Positions 1-5,634 of a DNA stretch of 9,296 nt are shown piece by piece (position 1 is the first letter of the stretch; the number at the start of each line of letters is the position of its first letter). Source of the stretch: a bacterium. GTDB lineage: Bacteria; Chloroflexota; Dormibacteria; UBA8260; Bog-877. The stretch lies in contig JAJYWM010000109.1 of assembly GCA_021791455.1 (NCBI GenBank), positions 1 through 9,296 on the forward strand, given 5' to 3'. Both the position numbers and the translations under genes were made by a program. The notes under the pieces were generated by a model, which worked only from the letters and a program-made list of their open reading frames with translations, was not told the DNA's origin and did no database searches.

Positions 1-2
1 CC

Positions 3-1928
3 GCTCGTTCTTCCCCTCGCACCGGCAACGGCTCCGCAGCTGGCATCATCTTCATACTGCCAGCTTACCGGGTTCAGCTATTTCAACGACGGACCACTAG
101 CATTCCGGACCTGCCGACGCCTCCTCACCAGCTGTACGGGGAGCTGGACCTCCCGCCGGGATCCGTGGTCTACGTGGCGGAGACCATGAACGAGGTCGAG
201 GTTCTCCAGCGGGCCGGGACGCCCGCGGCCTGCGCCCGCTACACCGTCGAGGGAGGGCGCTGGCTGAAGGACTACACCGAGCAGCTCCAGGACTTCCACG
301 TCGTGATCGTCACCAGCTCAGGGTACCCGCACACCGGCGGGCTGAGCTGGGGGCTGGCGGTGGGGAAGGCGCTCTGGGGAAGGGTGCTCAGCGTGAAGGT
401 GATAGGAGCCCCGCCCAACGTCGACGGGCGGCCATCGGACATCGGCTCCTACCTCCTCTCCGGCAAGACGGTCCCGGACCTCATCCGCTGGATCACCGAG
501 CAGCCCGGGCACGAGATACCGCAGCGGACCAATGGCAAGGTGCCGGAGGGCGCGTACCGCGGCATTATGCTCGCCAGCGAGCTCCAGGCCGCGAAGCTGC
601 CGAAGGTCCGCTGGGTGGTGCCGGGGCTGCTGCCCGAGGGGGCGTACATCCTGGCGGGGCGGCCGAAGATCGGCAAGTCATGGCTCGGGCTGGCGGCGGC
701 CTACGGGGTGGCCTGCGAGGGGGGCCAGGTGCTCGAGAGGGAGGTGGGGTCGCCGGGGACCACGCTGTACGTGGCGCTCGAGGACAACCTCCGCCGGCTG
801 AAGGACCGGATCGGCCAGATGGCGCCGGAGGGCGAGTGGCCGGAAGACAAGCACCTCCTCACCCCGGACGAGCACGGCCCCCGGGACTCCCTGGTGCGCC
901 GGATGGTGGAGGGCGGGCCCGAGGGGGTGCGGGCCCTCGACGGCTGGTGCCGCAAGAAGGCCGAGGAGGGGCGGCCGGTGAAGCTCATCGTGATCGACAC
1001 CCTCGGCAGGTGGCGCCGGTCGCCGAAGGTGGGGGCATCGGTCTACCACGAGGACGTGGAGGCCATCGCGCCCCTGCAGCAGCTGGCCATGCGCCACCAC
1101 GCGGTGGTGTTCCTGGTGGAGCACCAGCGCAAGGCCGAGGCCGAGGACATCTTCGACACCATCTCAGGCAGCCTGGGCAAGACCGGGACCGTGGACGGCA
1201 TCTGGGTCCTGACCCGGGAGCGCGGGCAGCACTACGGCAAGCTGTGGGTCACGGGGCGGGACGTGGACGAGGCCGAGATGCAGCTCAGCTTCGACCAGAC
1301 CCGGGGCATGTGGGGGCCGGCGCACCTCGACCCGCTGGCCGCCCTGACGGTCACGCAGCGCAAGGTGGTGAGGGCACTGCAGCCGGAGGGGACGGTGCGC
1401 TCGACCAAGGAGGTGGCCCTGGCCACCGGGATCCAGTGGGAGGCGGTGAGGAAGGTGCTGCGCCGGCTGAAGGCCATGGGGATGGCGCACCCGGAGGCCC
1501 GAGGAAGATGGGGCCTAGGTGACGATAACAGTCAGATGGATATAGATGATGATGTACCTGATGTCCCACATGTCCCACATGTCCCACATGTCCCAGACGG
1601 AGTGGGAAGTGGGACATCTGGGACGTCTGGGACGTCTGATGCGCAGGTCGGGGTGGATAATTTGGGTCCCGAAGTGGAGGTGGGGGTGTCGGAGGAGGGC
1701 TCAGGGGCGGCTGCCGGTATGAAACTGGCTGCTAGTGGGAAACCTGGGACATTTCCCACATTTCCCATTTCCCACAAGGGAGAGGTCGTCCTGGTCTGCC
1801 CCTCCTGTGGAAAACTATGGCCGGGGGCCTATTTGAACAGGTGTTCGGACTGCGGTTGGGAGGGCTCCCCCGTGGAGGCCGAGGTGCCCGCAGCGACGAC
1901 GGATGACACGGAAGGAGGTGATGCCTAG
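3..1928 (+). CDS. Toprim-like/RepA-type AAA ATPase with winged helix and zinc ribbon (5' end outside window)
   Basis: The frame is open from base 3 with no stop, so the GTG at 165 is internal and the true start lies upstream; 641 codons are visible. Domains in order: (1) about nt 130-480, a Toprim-like fold (LYGELDLPPGSVVYVAE, then AGTPAACARYTVEGG) in which the usual DxD acidic pair is replaced by VTSSG, so it is probably catalytically dead; (2) about nt 600-1320, a RepA/AAA_25-type ATPase with Walker A GRPKIGKS at 657-680, VALED at 771-785, Walker B ending in Asp at 996-998, and a GSLGKTGTVDGIW segment typical of the family; (3) about nt 1340-1515, a winged helix-turn-helix; (4) a low-complexity linker (PHV and GTS repeats) encoded by inverted DNA repeats; (5) a CPSC...CSDC zinc ribbon at 1797-1853. 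Such proteins are hexameric helicase or primase-associated ATPases of plasmids, phages and integrative elements. The role as a replication helicase/loader is inferred from the family. Stop TAG at 1926. Confidence 0.85.
   Translation, partial: ARSSPRTGNGSAAGIIFILPAYRVQLFQRRTTSIPDLPTPPHQLYGELDLPPGSVVYVAETMNEVEVLQRAGTPAACARYTVEGGRWLKDYTEQLQDFHVVIVTSSGYPHTGGLSWGLAVGKALWGRVLSVKVIGAPPNVDGRPSDIGSYLLSGKTVPDLIRWITEQPGHEIPQRTNGKVPEGAYRGIMLASELQAAKLPKVRWVVPGLLPEGAYILAGRPKIGKSWLGLAAAYGVACEGGQVLEREVGSPGTTLYVALEDNLRRLKDRIGQMAPEGEWPEDKHLLTPDEHGPRDSLVRRMVEGGPEGVRALDGWCRKKAEEGRPVKLIVIDTLGRWRRSPKVGASVYHEDVEAIAPLQQLAMRHHAVVFLVEHQRKAEAEDIFDTISGSLGKTGTVDGIWVLTRERGQHYGKLWVTGRDVDEAEMQLSFDQTRGMWGPAHLDPLAALTVTQRKVVRALQPEGTVRSTKEVALATGIQWEAVRKVLRRLKAMGMAHPEARGRWGLGDDNSQMDIDDDVPDVPHVPHVPHVPDGVGSGTSGTSGTSDAQVGVDNLGPEVEVGVSEEGSGAAAGMKLAASGKPGTFPTFPISHKGEVVLVCPSCGKLWPGAYLNRCSDCGWEGSPVEAEVPAATTDDTEGGDA
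1560..1636. repeat. TGTCCCA/TGGGACA iteron-like inverted repeat cluster
   Basis: Four tandem 9-bp units (GATGTCCCA once, CATGTCCCA three times, 1560-1595) face three units of the opposite orientation (TGGGACATC, TGGGACGTC twice, 1610-1636) across a 14-nt gap. The 27-nt arms 1569-1595 and 1610-1636 match at 22 of 27 positions, and two of the mismatches would still be G-U pairs in RNA. The repeats lie in frame inside the coding sequence and encode PHVPHVPHV and GTSGTSGTS. They sit in a stretch (from about 1520) with clearly more A/T than the rest of the gene. They could be initiator-binding iterons, a strong mRNA hairpin, or a linker grown by repeat expansion. Confidence 0.85.
1735..1776. repeat. 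Second TTCCCA/TGGGAA repeat cluster
   Basis: A second, shorter group carries the same core: GTGGGAAA at 1735-1742 and TGGGACAT at 1745-1752, followed by TTTCCCAC at 1752-1759, TTTCCCA at 1761-1767 and TTTCCCAC at 1768-1775. GTGGGAAA is the exact reverse complement of either TTTCCCAC copy. It encodes the GTFPTFPIS part of the linker before the zinc ribbon. Confidence 0.7.
1912..1922 (+). promoter_or_regulatory. Near-perfect Shine-Dalgarno at the end of the ATPase gene
   Basis: AAGGAGGTGAT, a full-length match to the 3' end of 16S rRNA, lies just before the ATPase stop codon. The GGAGG core is 10 nt from a GTG at 1929 that directly abuts the TAG at 1926-1928. This arrangement fits translational coupling to a downstream gene. 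An ATG at 1921 overlaps the site itself and opens only a 10-codon frame. Confidence 0.7.
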
Positions 1929-2063
1929 GTGGATCCCCGCCCCAAAACCGTGATACCCCGGCCGGGGTTGCCGGTGAAGCTCATCCCTCCGCCGTTGCCG
2001 AGCGCCGCGCGGCCACTGCCTCTGGTACTCCAGGTACCCCGACTTTGGCGGCGGCGGTTGTAG
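1929..2063 (+). CDS. Possible 44-aa proline-rich peptide (or 5' part of a broken gene)
   Basis: A GTG abutting the upstream TAG and placed after a strong Shine-Dalgarno opens a 44-codon frame. It begins MDPRPKTVIPRPGLPVKLI and ends LWRRRL. Third positions are mostly G/C, as in real genes of this region. No family is recognised. After the TAG at 2061 the same frame stays open through to the recombinase stop at 2846, so the stop may be a nonsense mutation interrupting a longer gene. The ribosome binding site is the best evidence; the peptide itself is weak. Confidence 0.3.
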   Translation: MDPRPKTVIPRPGLPVKLIPPPLPSAARPLPLVLQVPRLWRRRL

Positions 2064-2303
2064 CGGCAGACGATAGCTCCAGCCCGACCTGCGCCCACTG
2101 TCGGCGGCCGCCCGCGGCGCTGGTGCTCGGCGCGGTGCCGCCGTCGCGGGGCGGTGCGGTGCTCCGAAGGGCTGCCCGAGTCCTGGCCCGCCCGGGGGCC
2201 TCGGGGCCGGGCGAGCCTGGCCCGGATTGCGGAGCTGGACCCGGGGGGGTGTCGTGGCCGAGCCCAAGCCTGGCTGCCCGAAGGGTATTGCATAGTAGGG
2301 GCC
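2064..2303 (+). other. Gene-poor stretch with a split zinc-finger-like signature
   Basis: No intact gene is convincing here. One frame (upstream TTG at 2045) contains PTCAHC, with cysteines at 2090 and 2099. The frame one base later contains GGRPRRWCSARCRRRG (2103-2150). Skipping one base near 2102 would join them as TCAHC-GGRPRRWCSARCRRR, which resembles the small C-x2-C...C-x3-C zinc-finger proteins common in actinobacterial elements. This suggests a frameshifted remnant, though chance in GC-rich DNA is possible. The stretch also holds GGCTGCCCGAAGGGT at 2273-2286, resembling the operator repeats found before the gene at 3051. Confidence 0.3.
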
Positions 2304-2846
2304 ATGACCGCCTGCGCGATCTGGCTCCGAGTCTCCACCTCGGATCAGGTCGTCGGGAACCAGGAGCCGGAGCTGCGGCTGCTGGCCGAGCGTCGGGGCT
2401 TTGAGGTGGTTGAGGTCTACCGGCTGGAGGGCGAGTCCGCCTGGTCCGGCTCCGGCGGCTACCGGAAGGCGCTCGACGCCATGCTGCGGGACGCCCGGCG
2501 GGGCCGGTTCGCGGTCCTCCTGGTCTGGGCGCTCGACCGGCTGAGCCGCGAGGGGCCGCTGGCCACCCTCCAGCTGGTGGACCGGCTGGGGCGGGCCGGG
2601 GTCCAGGTGGTGAGCCTCCACGAGCCCTGGACCGAGGCGGGTGGCGAGCTGCGCGAGCTTCTGCTGGCGATCACTGCCTGGGTCGCTCGCATGGAGTCCC
2701 AGCGTCGCTCCGAGCGGACCAGGGCGGGGCTGGCGCGGGCCCGCGCGGAGGGCAAGCGCATCGGACGGCCGCCGGGGGCGAAGGACGGGAAAAAGCGCAA
2801 GCGCTCCGGTTACTACCGGCGCTGGGCTGAGGAGCGCGGCGGATAG
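2304..2846 (+). CDS. Small serine recombinase (resolvase/invertase family)
   Basis: A 180-aa protein matching the catalytic domain of serine recombinases, which cut and rejoin DNA through a covalent phosphoserine intermediate. IWLRVSTSDQ gives the nucleophile Ser11 with Arg9. ALDRLSR gives Asp78, Arg79 and Arg82, corresponding to the active-site LDRLxR of gamma-delta resolvase. MESQRRSERTRAGLARARAEG (in part) is the long E helix, and GRPPG starts the tail. ATG 2304 is chosen because it places Ser11 where the family has it; the frame is open further upstream, but that sequence does not look like the family. Only about 26 residues follow GRP, very basic (KKRKRSGYYRRW), instead of the usual helix-turn-helix of about 45 residues. 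It may resolve element dimers or mediate inversion; no partner sites were identified. Confidence 0.9.
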   Translation: MTACAIWLRVSTSDQVVGNQEPELRLLAERRGFEVVEVYRLEGESAWSGSGGYRKALDAMLRDARRGRFAVLLVWALDRLSREGPLATLQLVDRLGRAGVQVVSLHEPWTEAGGELRELLLAITAWVARMESQRRSERTRAGLARARAEGKRIGRPPGAKDGKKRKRSGYYRRWAEERGG

Positions 2847-2936
2847 GGGCGGTATACGCCCGGCTCCCCCGGCCCCTGATCCGACGGCCTCTACTCCGAG
2901 CCTCCAGTTGGCAGCTCCTACCGCTACTGAAGGTTC

Positions 2937-2964
2937 TTGCGCGGGGCGACGGCCACCGTAGGAA
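2937..2964 (+). promoter_or_regulatory. Tentative promoter before the RHH/coiled-coil gene
   Basis: TTGCGC at 2937-2942 and TAGGAA at 2959-2964 are separated by 16 bp and could be -35 and -10 elements. Transcription would then start at about 2971, where the repeat array begins. Both boxes are weak matches. The rest of 2847-2970 shows only a short stem GGGCG-GTATA-CGCCC at 2847-2861 just after the recombinase stop. Confidence 0.2.
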
Positions 2965-2970
2965 TCGAGT

Positions 2971-3038
2971 GCCCGGCGGGCTGCCCGAGGGGATACCCGA
3001 CGGGCAGTTCAGCGGCGCCCGACGGGCGCCCGACGGGT
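2971..3038. repeat. Five near-palindromic 11-bp repeats (candidate operator array)
   Basis: Units: GCCCGGCGGGC (2971-2981), GCCCGAGGGGA (2983-2993), ACCCGACGGGC (2995-3005), GCCCGACGGGC (3017-3027) and GCCCGACGGGT (3028-3038). The core is CCCG-A-CGGG. Unit starts are 12, 12, 22 and 11 bp apart, so successive copies face nearly the same side of the helix, with one position (about 3006) degenerate. The array ends 12 bp before the ATG at 3051, whose product begins with a ribbon-helix-helix-like domain. Such proteins typically bind short tandem sites, so autoregulation is a reasonable inference. The array probably overlaps the 5' leader and borders the ribosome binding region. Confidence 0.65.
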
Positions 3039-3050
3039 AGGGTGACAGCG

Positions 3051-4088
3051 ATGCCGAACCGACCCGTCGCCGTCCCCGCGCCGAAGGCGGCCTGGCATAA
3101 GGAGCACCCCACGATCGGTGTCAGCGTCATCCGCGCCCAGCGGGGCGCCATCGCCGCCGCCGCGGAGGCGGCCGGCCTGACGATGGGCGCCTACCTCCTG
3201 GCCGGCGCGGAGCGGGCCCAGGCGGCCGAGGCTCGACTCCGCGACGCCGAGGCAGCCCACGCAGATCAGCTGGCTGAGGTCAGGCGGGAGGGGGCCGCTC
3301 AGGTTGTGCAGCTCCGGCGCCAGCTCTCCGCCGCGGCCGAGGCGGCTGATGAGCATACACAGGCGGCCATCGCCGCGGCCGAGGCGCGGGGCCGAGTCCA
3401 GGTCGATCCCGAGCTCCGGGCCGCGGCGGAGGCGGCGGGGCGAGAGGCCGCGGAGTGGCGGGCCGGGGGAGAGCGGCTGGTGGAGTTCTTCGCGGAGCGG
3501 GGCGAGAAGCTGTTGGAGTGGACCCCCGACGACCCGCGGGTCCGGGCCGGGGTGCGCAGGTGGCTGGAGGCCCAGGAGGCTGCGGTTCGGGTCGCGCTCG
3601 GCCAGCATGCCGACGGTCTGCCCCTCCCACTGCAGGTCGAGGCTCAGGTGAGAGCCGCACGGGCCGAGGAGCGCCAGCTTGTGGCAGCCGAAGCGGGGAC
3701 GGCGATCGCCCGCGTGGAGCAGGAGCTGGCGCTTCAGTTCGACGCCGCCCAGTCGGTGCTCATCGGGCGGGCCGAGGCCGCCGACCGCGAGCTGGCCGCC
3801 GCCAAGCGGGAACTGGAGGTAGCGGCGTCCACCATCGCAGATCTGCGGGCCCAGCTTGAGAACCGGGACCGGCGGCTCCTTGCGGCCGGGACGGACCCGG
3901 TGCGGGAGGCGATTGCCGAGTTGGATCAACGCATGACGCTCGACCTGATCCGGTGGGACAGGCGGCTCGACGATGCCTCGCAATCGGAGCTGGTGGCCGC
4001 CTACCGCCAAGCCCTCGGCCTCGCAGACCCGGTGGAGACAGTCAGCCTGGGGCTGGTGACCCCGGCCGGGGCGGGGCCGGACGGCTGA
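3051..4088 (+). CDS. Ribbon-helix-helix plus coiled-coil DNA-binding protein
   Basis: A 345-aa, Ala/Glu/Arg-rich protein. Residues about 20-52 (TIGVSVIRAQRGAIAAAAEA, then AGLTMGAYLLAGA) have the strand-helix-helix pattern of ribbon-helix-helix domains, close to those of relaxosome accessory (MobC-like) and plasmid partition or repressor proteins. Residues about 53-115 and 195-278 are heptad-rich likely coiled coils. They flank a middle segment with FFAERGEKLLEWTPDDPRVRAGVRRW. ATG 3051 is preferred over the TTG at 2937 because the codons between them are the operator-like repeats and would encode a low-complexity leader; AGGGTGA at 3039-3045 is a plausible ribosome binding site. The overall plan recalls KfrA-like proteins (DNA-binding head, long coiled-coil tail), but homology cannot be claimed. 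The likely role is element maintenance, mobilisation or repression. Confidence 0.7.
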   Translation: MPNRPVAVPAPKAAWHKEHPTIGVSVIRAQRGAIAAAAEAAGLTMGAYLLAGAERAQAAEARLRDAEAAHADQLAEVRREGAAQVVQLRRQLSAAAEAADEHTQAAIAAAEARGRVQVDPELRAAAEAAGREAAEWRAGGERLVEFFAERGEKLLEWTPDDPRVRAGVRRWLEAQEAAVRVALGQHADGLPLPLQVEAQVRAARAEERQLVAAEAGTAIARVEQELALQFDAAQSVLIGRAEAADRELAAAKRELEVAASTIADLRAQLENRDRRLLAAGTDPVREAIAELDQRMTLDLIRWDRRLDDASQSELVAAYRQALGLADPVETVSLGLVTPAGAGPDG

Positions 4089-4121
4089 CGGGAGCCCACG
4101 GCCCCCGGAGCGGTCAGAGCC
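4083..4121. terminator. Hairpin spanning two convergent stop codons
   Basis: GGCTGA (4083-4088) can pair with TCAGAGCC (4114-4121, two bases bulged), and inside it CGGG (4089-4092) with CCCG (4104-4107). The stem covers the stop codon of the + strand gene and that of the - strand gene, which lie only 25 bp apart. No T-run follows on either side, so it would be an atypical bidirectional terminator at best. Confidence 0.3.
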
Positions 4122-4414
4122 AGCGCAGAGCCGCCTCCGGGCTCTCCACTTCCATCACCGTGGTCTTAGCCGTGGGCAGGAAACCCCGCAGATCCCGCAC
4201 TCTGGGCATGGCGGAGACACTGGCCCCCGCTACCTCGGTTTCGGCCGAAGCGCCCGAGGCGGCGGTCGCGTAGGGGACATGCCAGTACCGCTGAGCGCGA
4301 CGGGAACCGCTGACGCGGCTCGGCGGCCCCACCGCCCTCGGCGGACTCGCCGATGCGCTGCTCCCACACGGCCGCCCGATGCAGCATGTCCTCATCGCCT
4401 GGTCGCAGCGCCAT
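4114..4414 (-). pseudogene. Small gene of about 99 aa apparently split by a +1 frameshift
   Basis: On the - strand an ATG at 4414 overlaps the previous gene's stop (TGATG) and reads MALRPGDEDMLHRAAVWEQR, then IGESAEGGGAAEP, with strongly GC-biased third positions. It then loses coding character. The frame one base further picks up as RRAQRYWHVPYATAAS and ends VMEVESPEAALRWL with TGA at 4116-4114. Removing one base near the GGGG run at 4330-4327 would fuse both parts into one protein of about 99 aa. Either the gene is broken, the base is a sequencing or assembly error, or the frameshift is programmed. No family is recognised. The stop/start overlap shows it belongs to the same transcription unit as the 240-aa gene before it. 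Confidence 0.55.
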
Positions 4415-5136
4415 CAGGAGTCCCCGTTCCACACGTCGCAGCCGCTCATCGTCCAGATCCACAGCAGGCGGCCGTAGTTGGCCACCCAGTCCTGGTCCCA
4501 GGTGAGGGTGGGGTCGGTGGCCGCCGCGACCCGGGATGCGTGGATCCCGTAGGCGGTGGCCAGGTGGCTCACGTCGGCCACGCAGGCGGCGTGCGTGGGC
4601 TCGGGCGCCATGGTGCCTGCCGGTGCGCCGGCCACGGTGGTGAGCCCGTCGCCGCAGATCCCCTCGAGGTCGCGGATGGCCTGGTACCACCAGCCGGCGG
4701 TCTGCCGGTACCAGGCGGCATCGGCGGAGTACCACGTCTCGGCCTCCGTGTCGAGGGTCTGGTCCTCGGCCAGGGTCACCTCGCCCCACCGGCAGTCGGC
4801 GGCGCTGGGCCGGACCCATGCCGTGGCCGCCGCTGGCGGCGATGCCAGCGGCGCCCTGGGCGGCGCAGAGCCGGAGGACGCAGAGGGGGTGGGGGTCACC
4901 TCGGGGGGCGGGCTTGTCCCCGGGGTGGGCAGCGGGGCGGGAGTTGCAGGGAGGCGGGACGGGCCGGAGAGGCCGAGCGCCTCGCTCATGTCGCGCACAT
5001 CGCGGGCGACCGCGCTCCTGACCTGGGGCAGCGCCCGGCTCACCGTGGGATAGACAACGACCGCGCCGACCACAAGCGCGCCGAGCGCCACCACCGAGAG
5101 GCAGCCTGTGACACAGCCAAGGGCCCGACGGATCAC
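4414..5136 (-). CDS. Membrane-anchored or secreted Cys/Trp-rich protein
   Basis: A 240-aa protein starting at GTG 5136, chosen because it includes the hydrophobic segment at residues about 10-30 (VVALGALVVGAVVVYP), a signal anchor or signal peptide. A short helical stretch (about 35-57) is followed by a Pro/Ser/Thr stalk (about 59-104), then an outer domain (about 105-240) with four cysteines (115, 161, 185, 233) that could form two disulfides and many tryptophans (WYSADAAWYRQTAGWWYQ; LLWIWTMSGCDVW). I do not recognise the family. The ribosome binding site is weak, and its stop overlaps the start of the following split gene. It is probably exposed on the outside of the cell, possibly surface cargo of the element. 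The long + strand frame over the same bases is Pro/Arg-rich and lacks domain features, so it is treated as a shadow. Confidence 0.7.
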   Translation of the reverse strand: MIRRALGCVTGCLSVVALGALVVGAVVVYPTVSRALPQVRSAVARDVRDMSEALGLSGPSRLPATPAPLPTPGTSPPPEVTPTPSASSGSAPPRAPLASPPAAATAWVRPSAADCRWGEVTLAEDQTLDTEAETWYSADAAWYRQTAGWWYQAIRDLEGICGDGLTTVAGAPAGTMAPEPTHAACVADVSHLATAYGIHASRVAAATDPTLTWDQDWVANYGRLLWIWTMSGCDVWNGDS

Positions 5137-5155
5137 GCCGCCCGGTCCCAGGCGC

Positions 5156-5368
5156 TCACCCGCCCCGGCCTTCAGCCCGCGCCGCCTCGGCGGCTGCGGC
5201 CAGCGTGTGCCTCATGGCCAGGCCGACCCGGCACGATTCCACGTTGCCATCTCGCGAGACCGGGCAGGCGGCGACGTGATCGGCCTGCCCGACGGCGAGC
5301 TGGATCAACGGATCGTGGTCGCCGCCTGGGCGGCGATGCGGATGAGCTGACCTGGCATGAGGGATCAT
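5156..5368 (-). CDS. Small Cys-containing hypothetical protein, first gene of - strand cluster
   Basis: A 70-aa frame from ATG 5368 to TGA 5156, 19 bp before the GTG of the next - strand gene. The C-terminal part, HVAACPVSRDGNVESCRVGL then an Ala/Glu-rich helix, looks protein-like and has a H-x3-C-x9-C spacing that could bind a metal. Codon third positions are G/C-rich over most of its length. The frame is open back to 5497, but the upstream part is low complexity. A + strand frame ending at 5350 (LDQRIVVAAWAAMRMS) also has strong coding bias over part of the region, so strand assignment is uncertain; co-orientation with the 240-aa gene tips the choice. Confidence 0.45.
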   Translation of the reverse strand: MIPHARSAHPHRRPGGDHDPLIQLAVGQADHVAACPVSRDGNVESCRVGLAMRHTLAAAAEAARAEGRGG

Positions 5369-5602
5369 CCGGTGGCGTCGTCGATTGCCGCTCCACTCTA
5401 GCCGAGCCCTCGACCCAGGTGGTGACGCGCGGGCCTCAAGGAGTCCTCGGTGGGGTGCCTCAGGCGGAGGTGGTCCCCGGGAGCGGCCCTCTGGCACGAG
5501 ACGGACCCCCGGATCTGGGGCGCGGCCCGGGGCCGAGTAAAAAACCCTCCCCGCGATCTCGGGCCCTGGCCGATCTCAGCGGGACCCGGTGACGAAGTGG
5601 TA

Positions 5603-5620
5603 AACAAGGGGTCCCTTGTT
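5603..5620. promoter_or_regulatory. Interrupted palindrome, candidate operator
   Basis: AACAAGGGGTCCCTTGTT: two perfect 8-bp inverted arms around a 2-bp centre. It lies 57 bp upstream of the start at 5677 and, if the TAGACT at 5635 is the -10 box, overlaps the -35 region. This is the position expected of a repressor or activator site. No T-run follows, so a terminator is less likely. Confidence 0.5.
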
Positions 5621-5634
5621 CGCCGTTTCGAGGG

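Noticed and set aside
165..167. GTG as the start of the ATPase gene
   Set aside because: The frame is open to the left window edge and the upstream codons (LYGELDLPPGS) continue the Toprim-like fold, so this is an internal valine codon.
1815..2621. 268-aa - strand open frame across the ATPase end and the recombinase
   Set aside because: It spans the catalytic region of a clear + strand recombinase and has low-complexity composition.
3009..4010. 333-aa - strand open frame
   Set aside because: Antisense of the RHH/coiled-coil gene, Pro/Arg/Leu-rich without recognisable features.
5536..5575. T6 run on the - strand after a GC hairpin, as an intrinsic terminator
   Set aside because: No - strand gene lies upstream of it, the stem is interrupted by bulges, and five bases separate stem and T-run.
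4279..5592. 437-aa + strand open frame
   Set aside because: Pro/Arg/Gly-rich with no domain pattern and antisense to better supported - strand genes; a shadow frame of GC-rich DNA.
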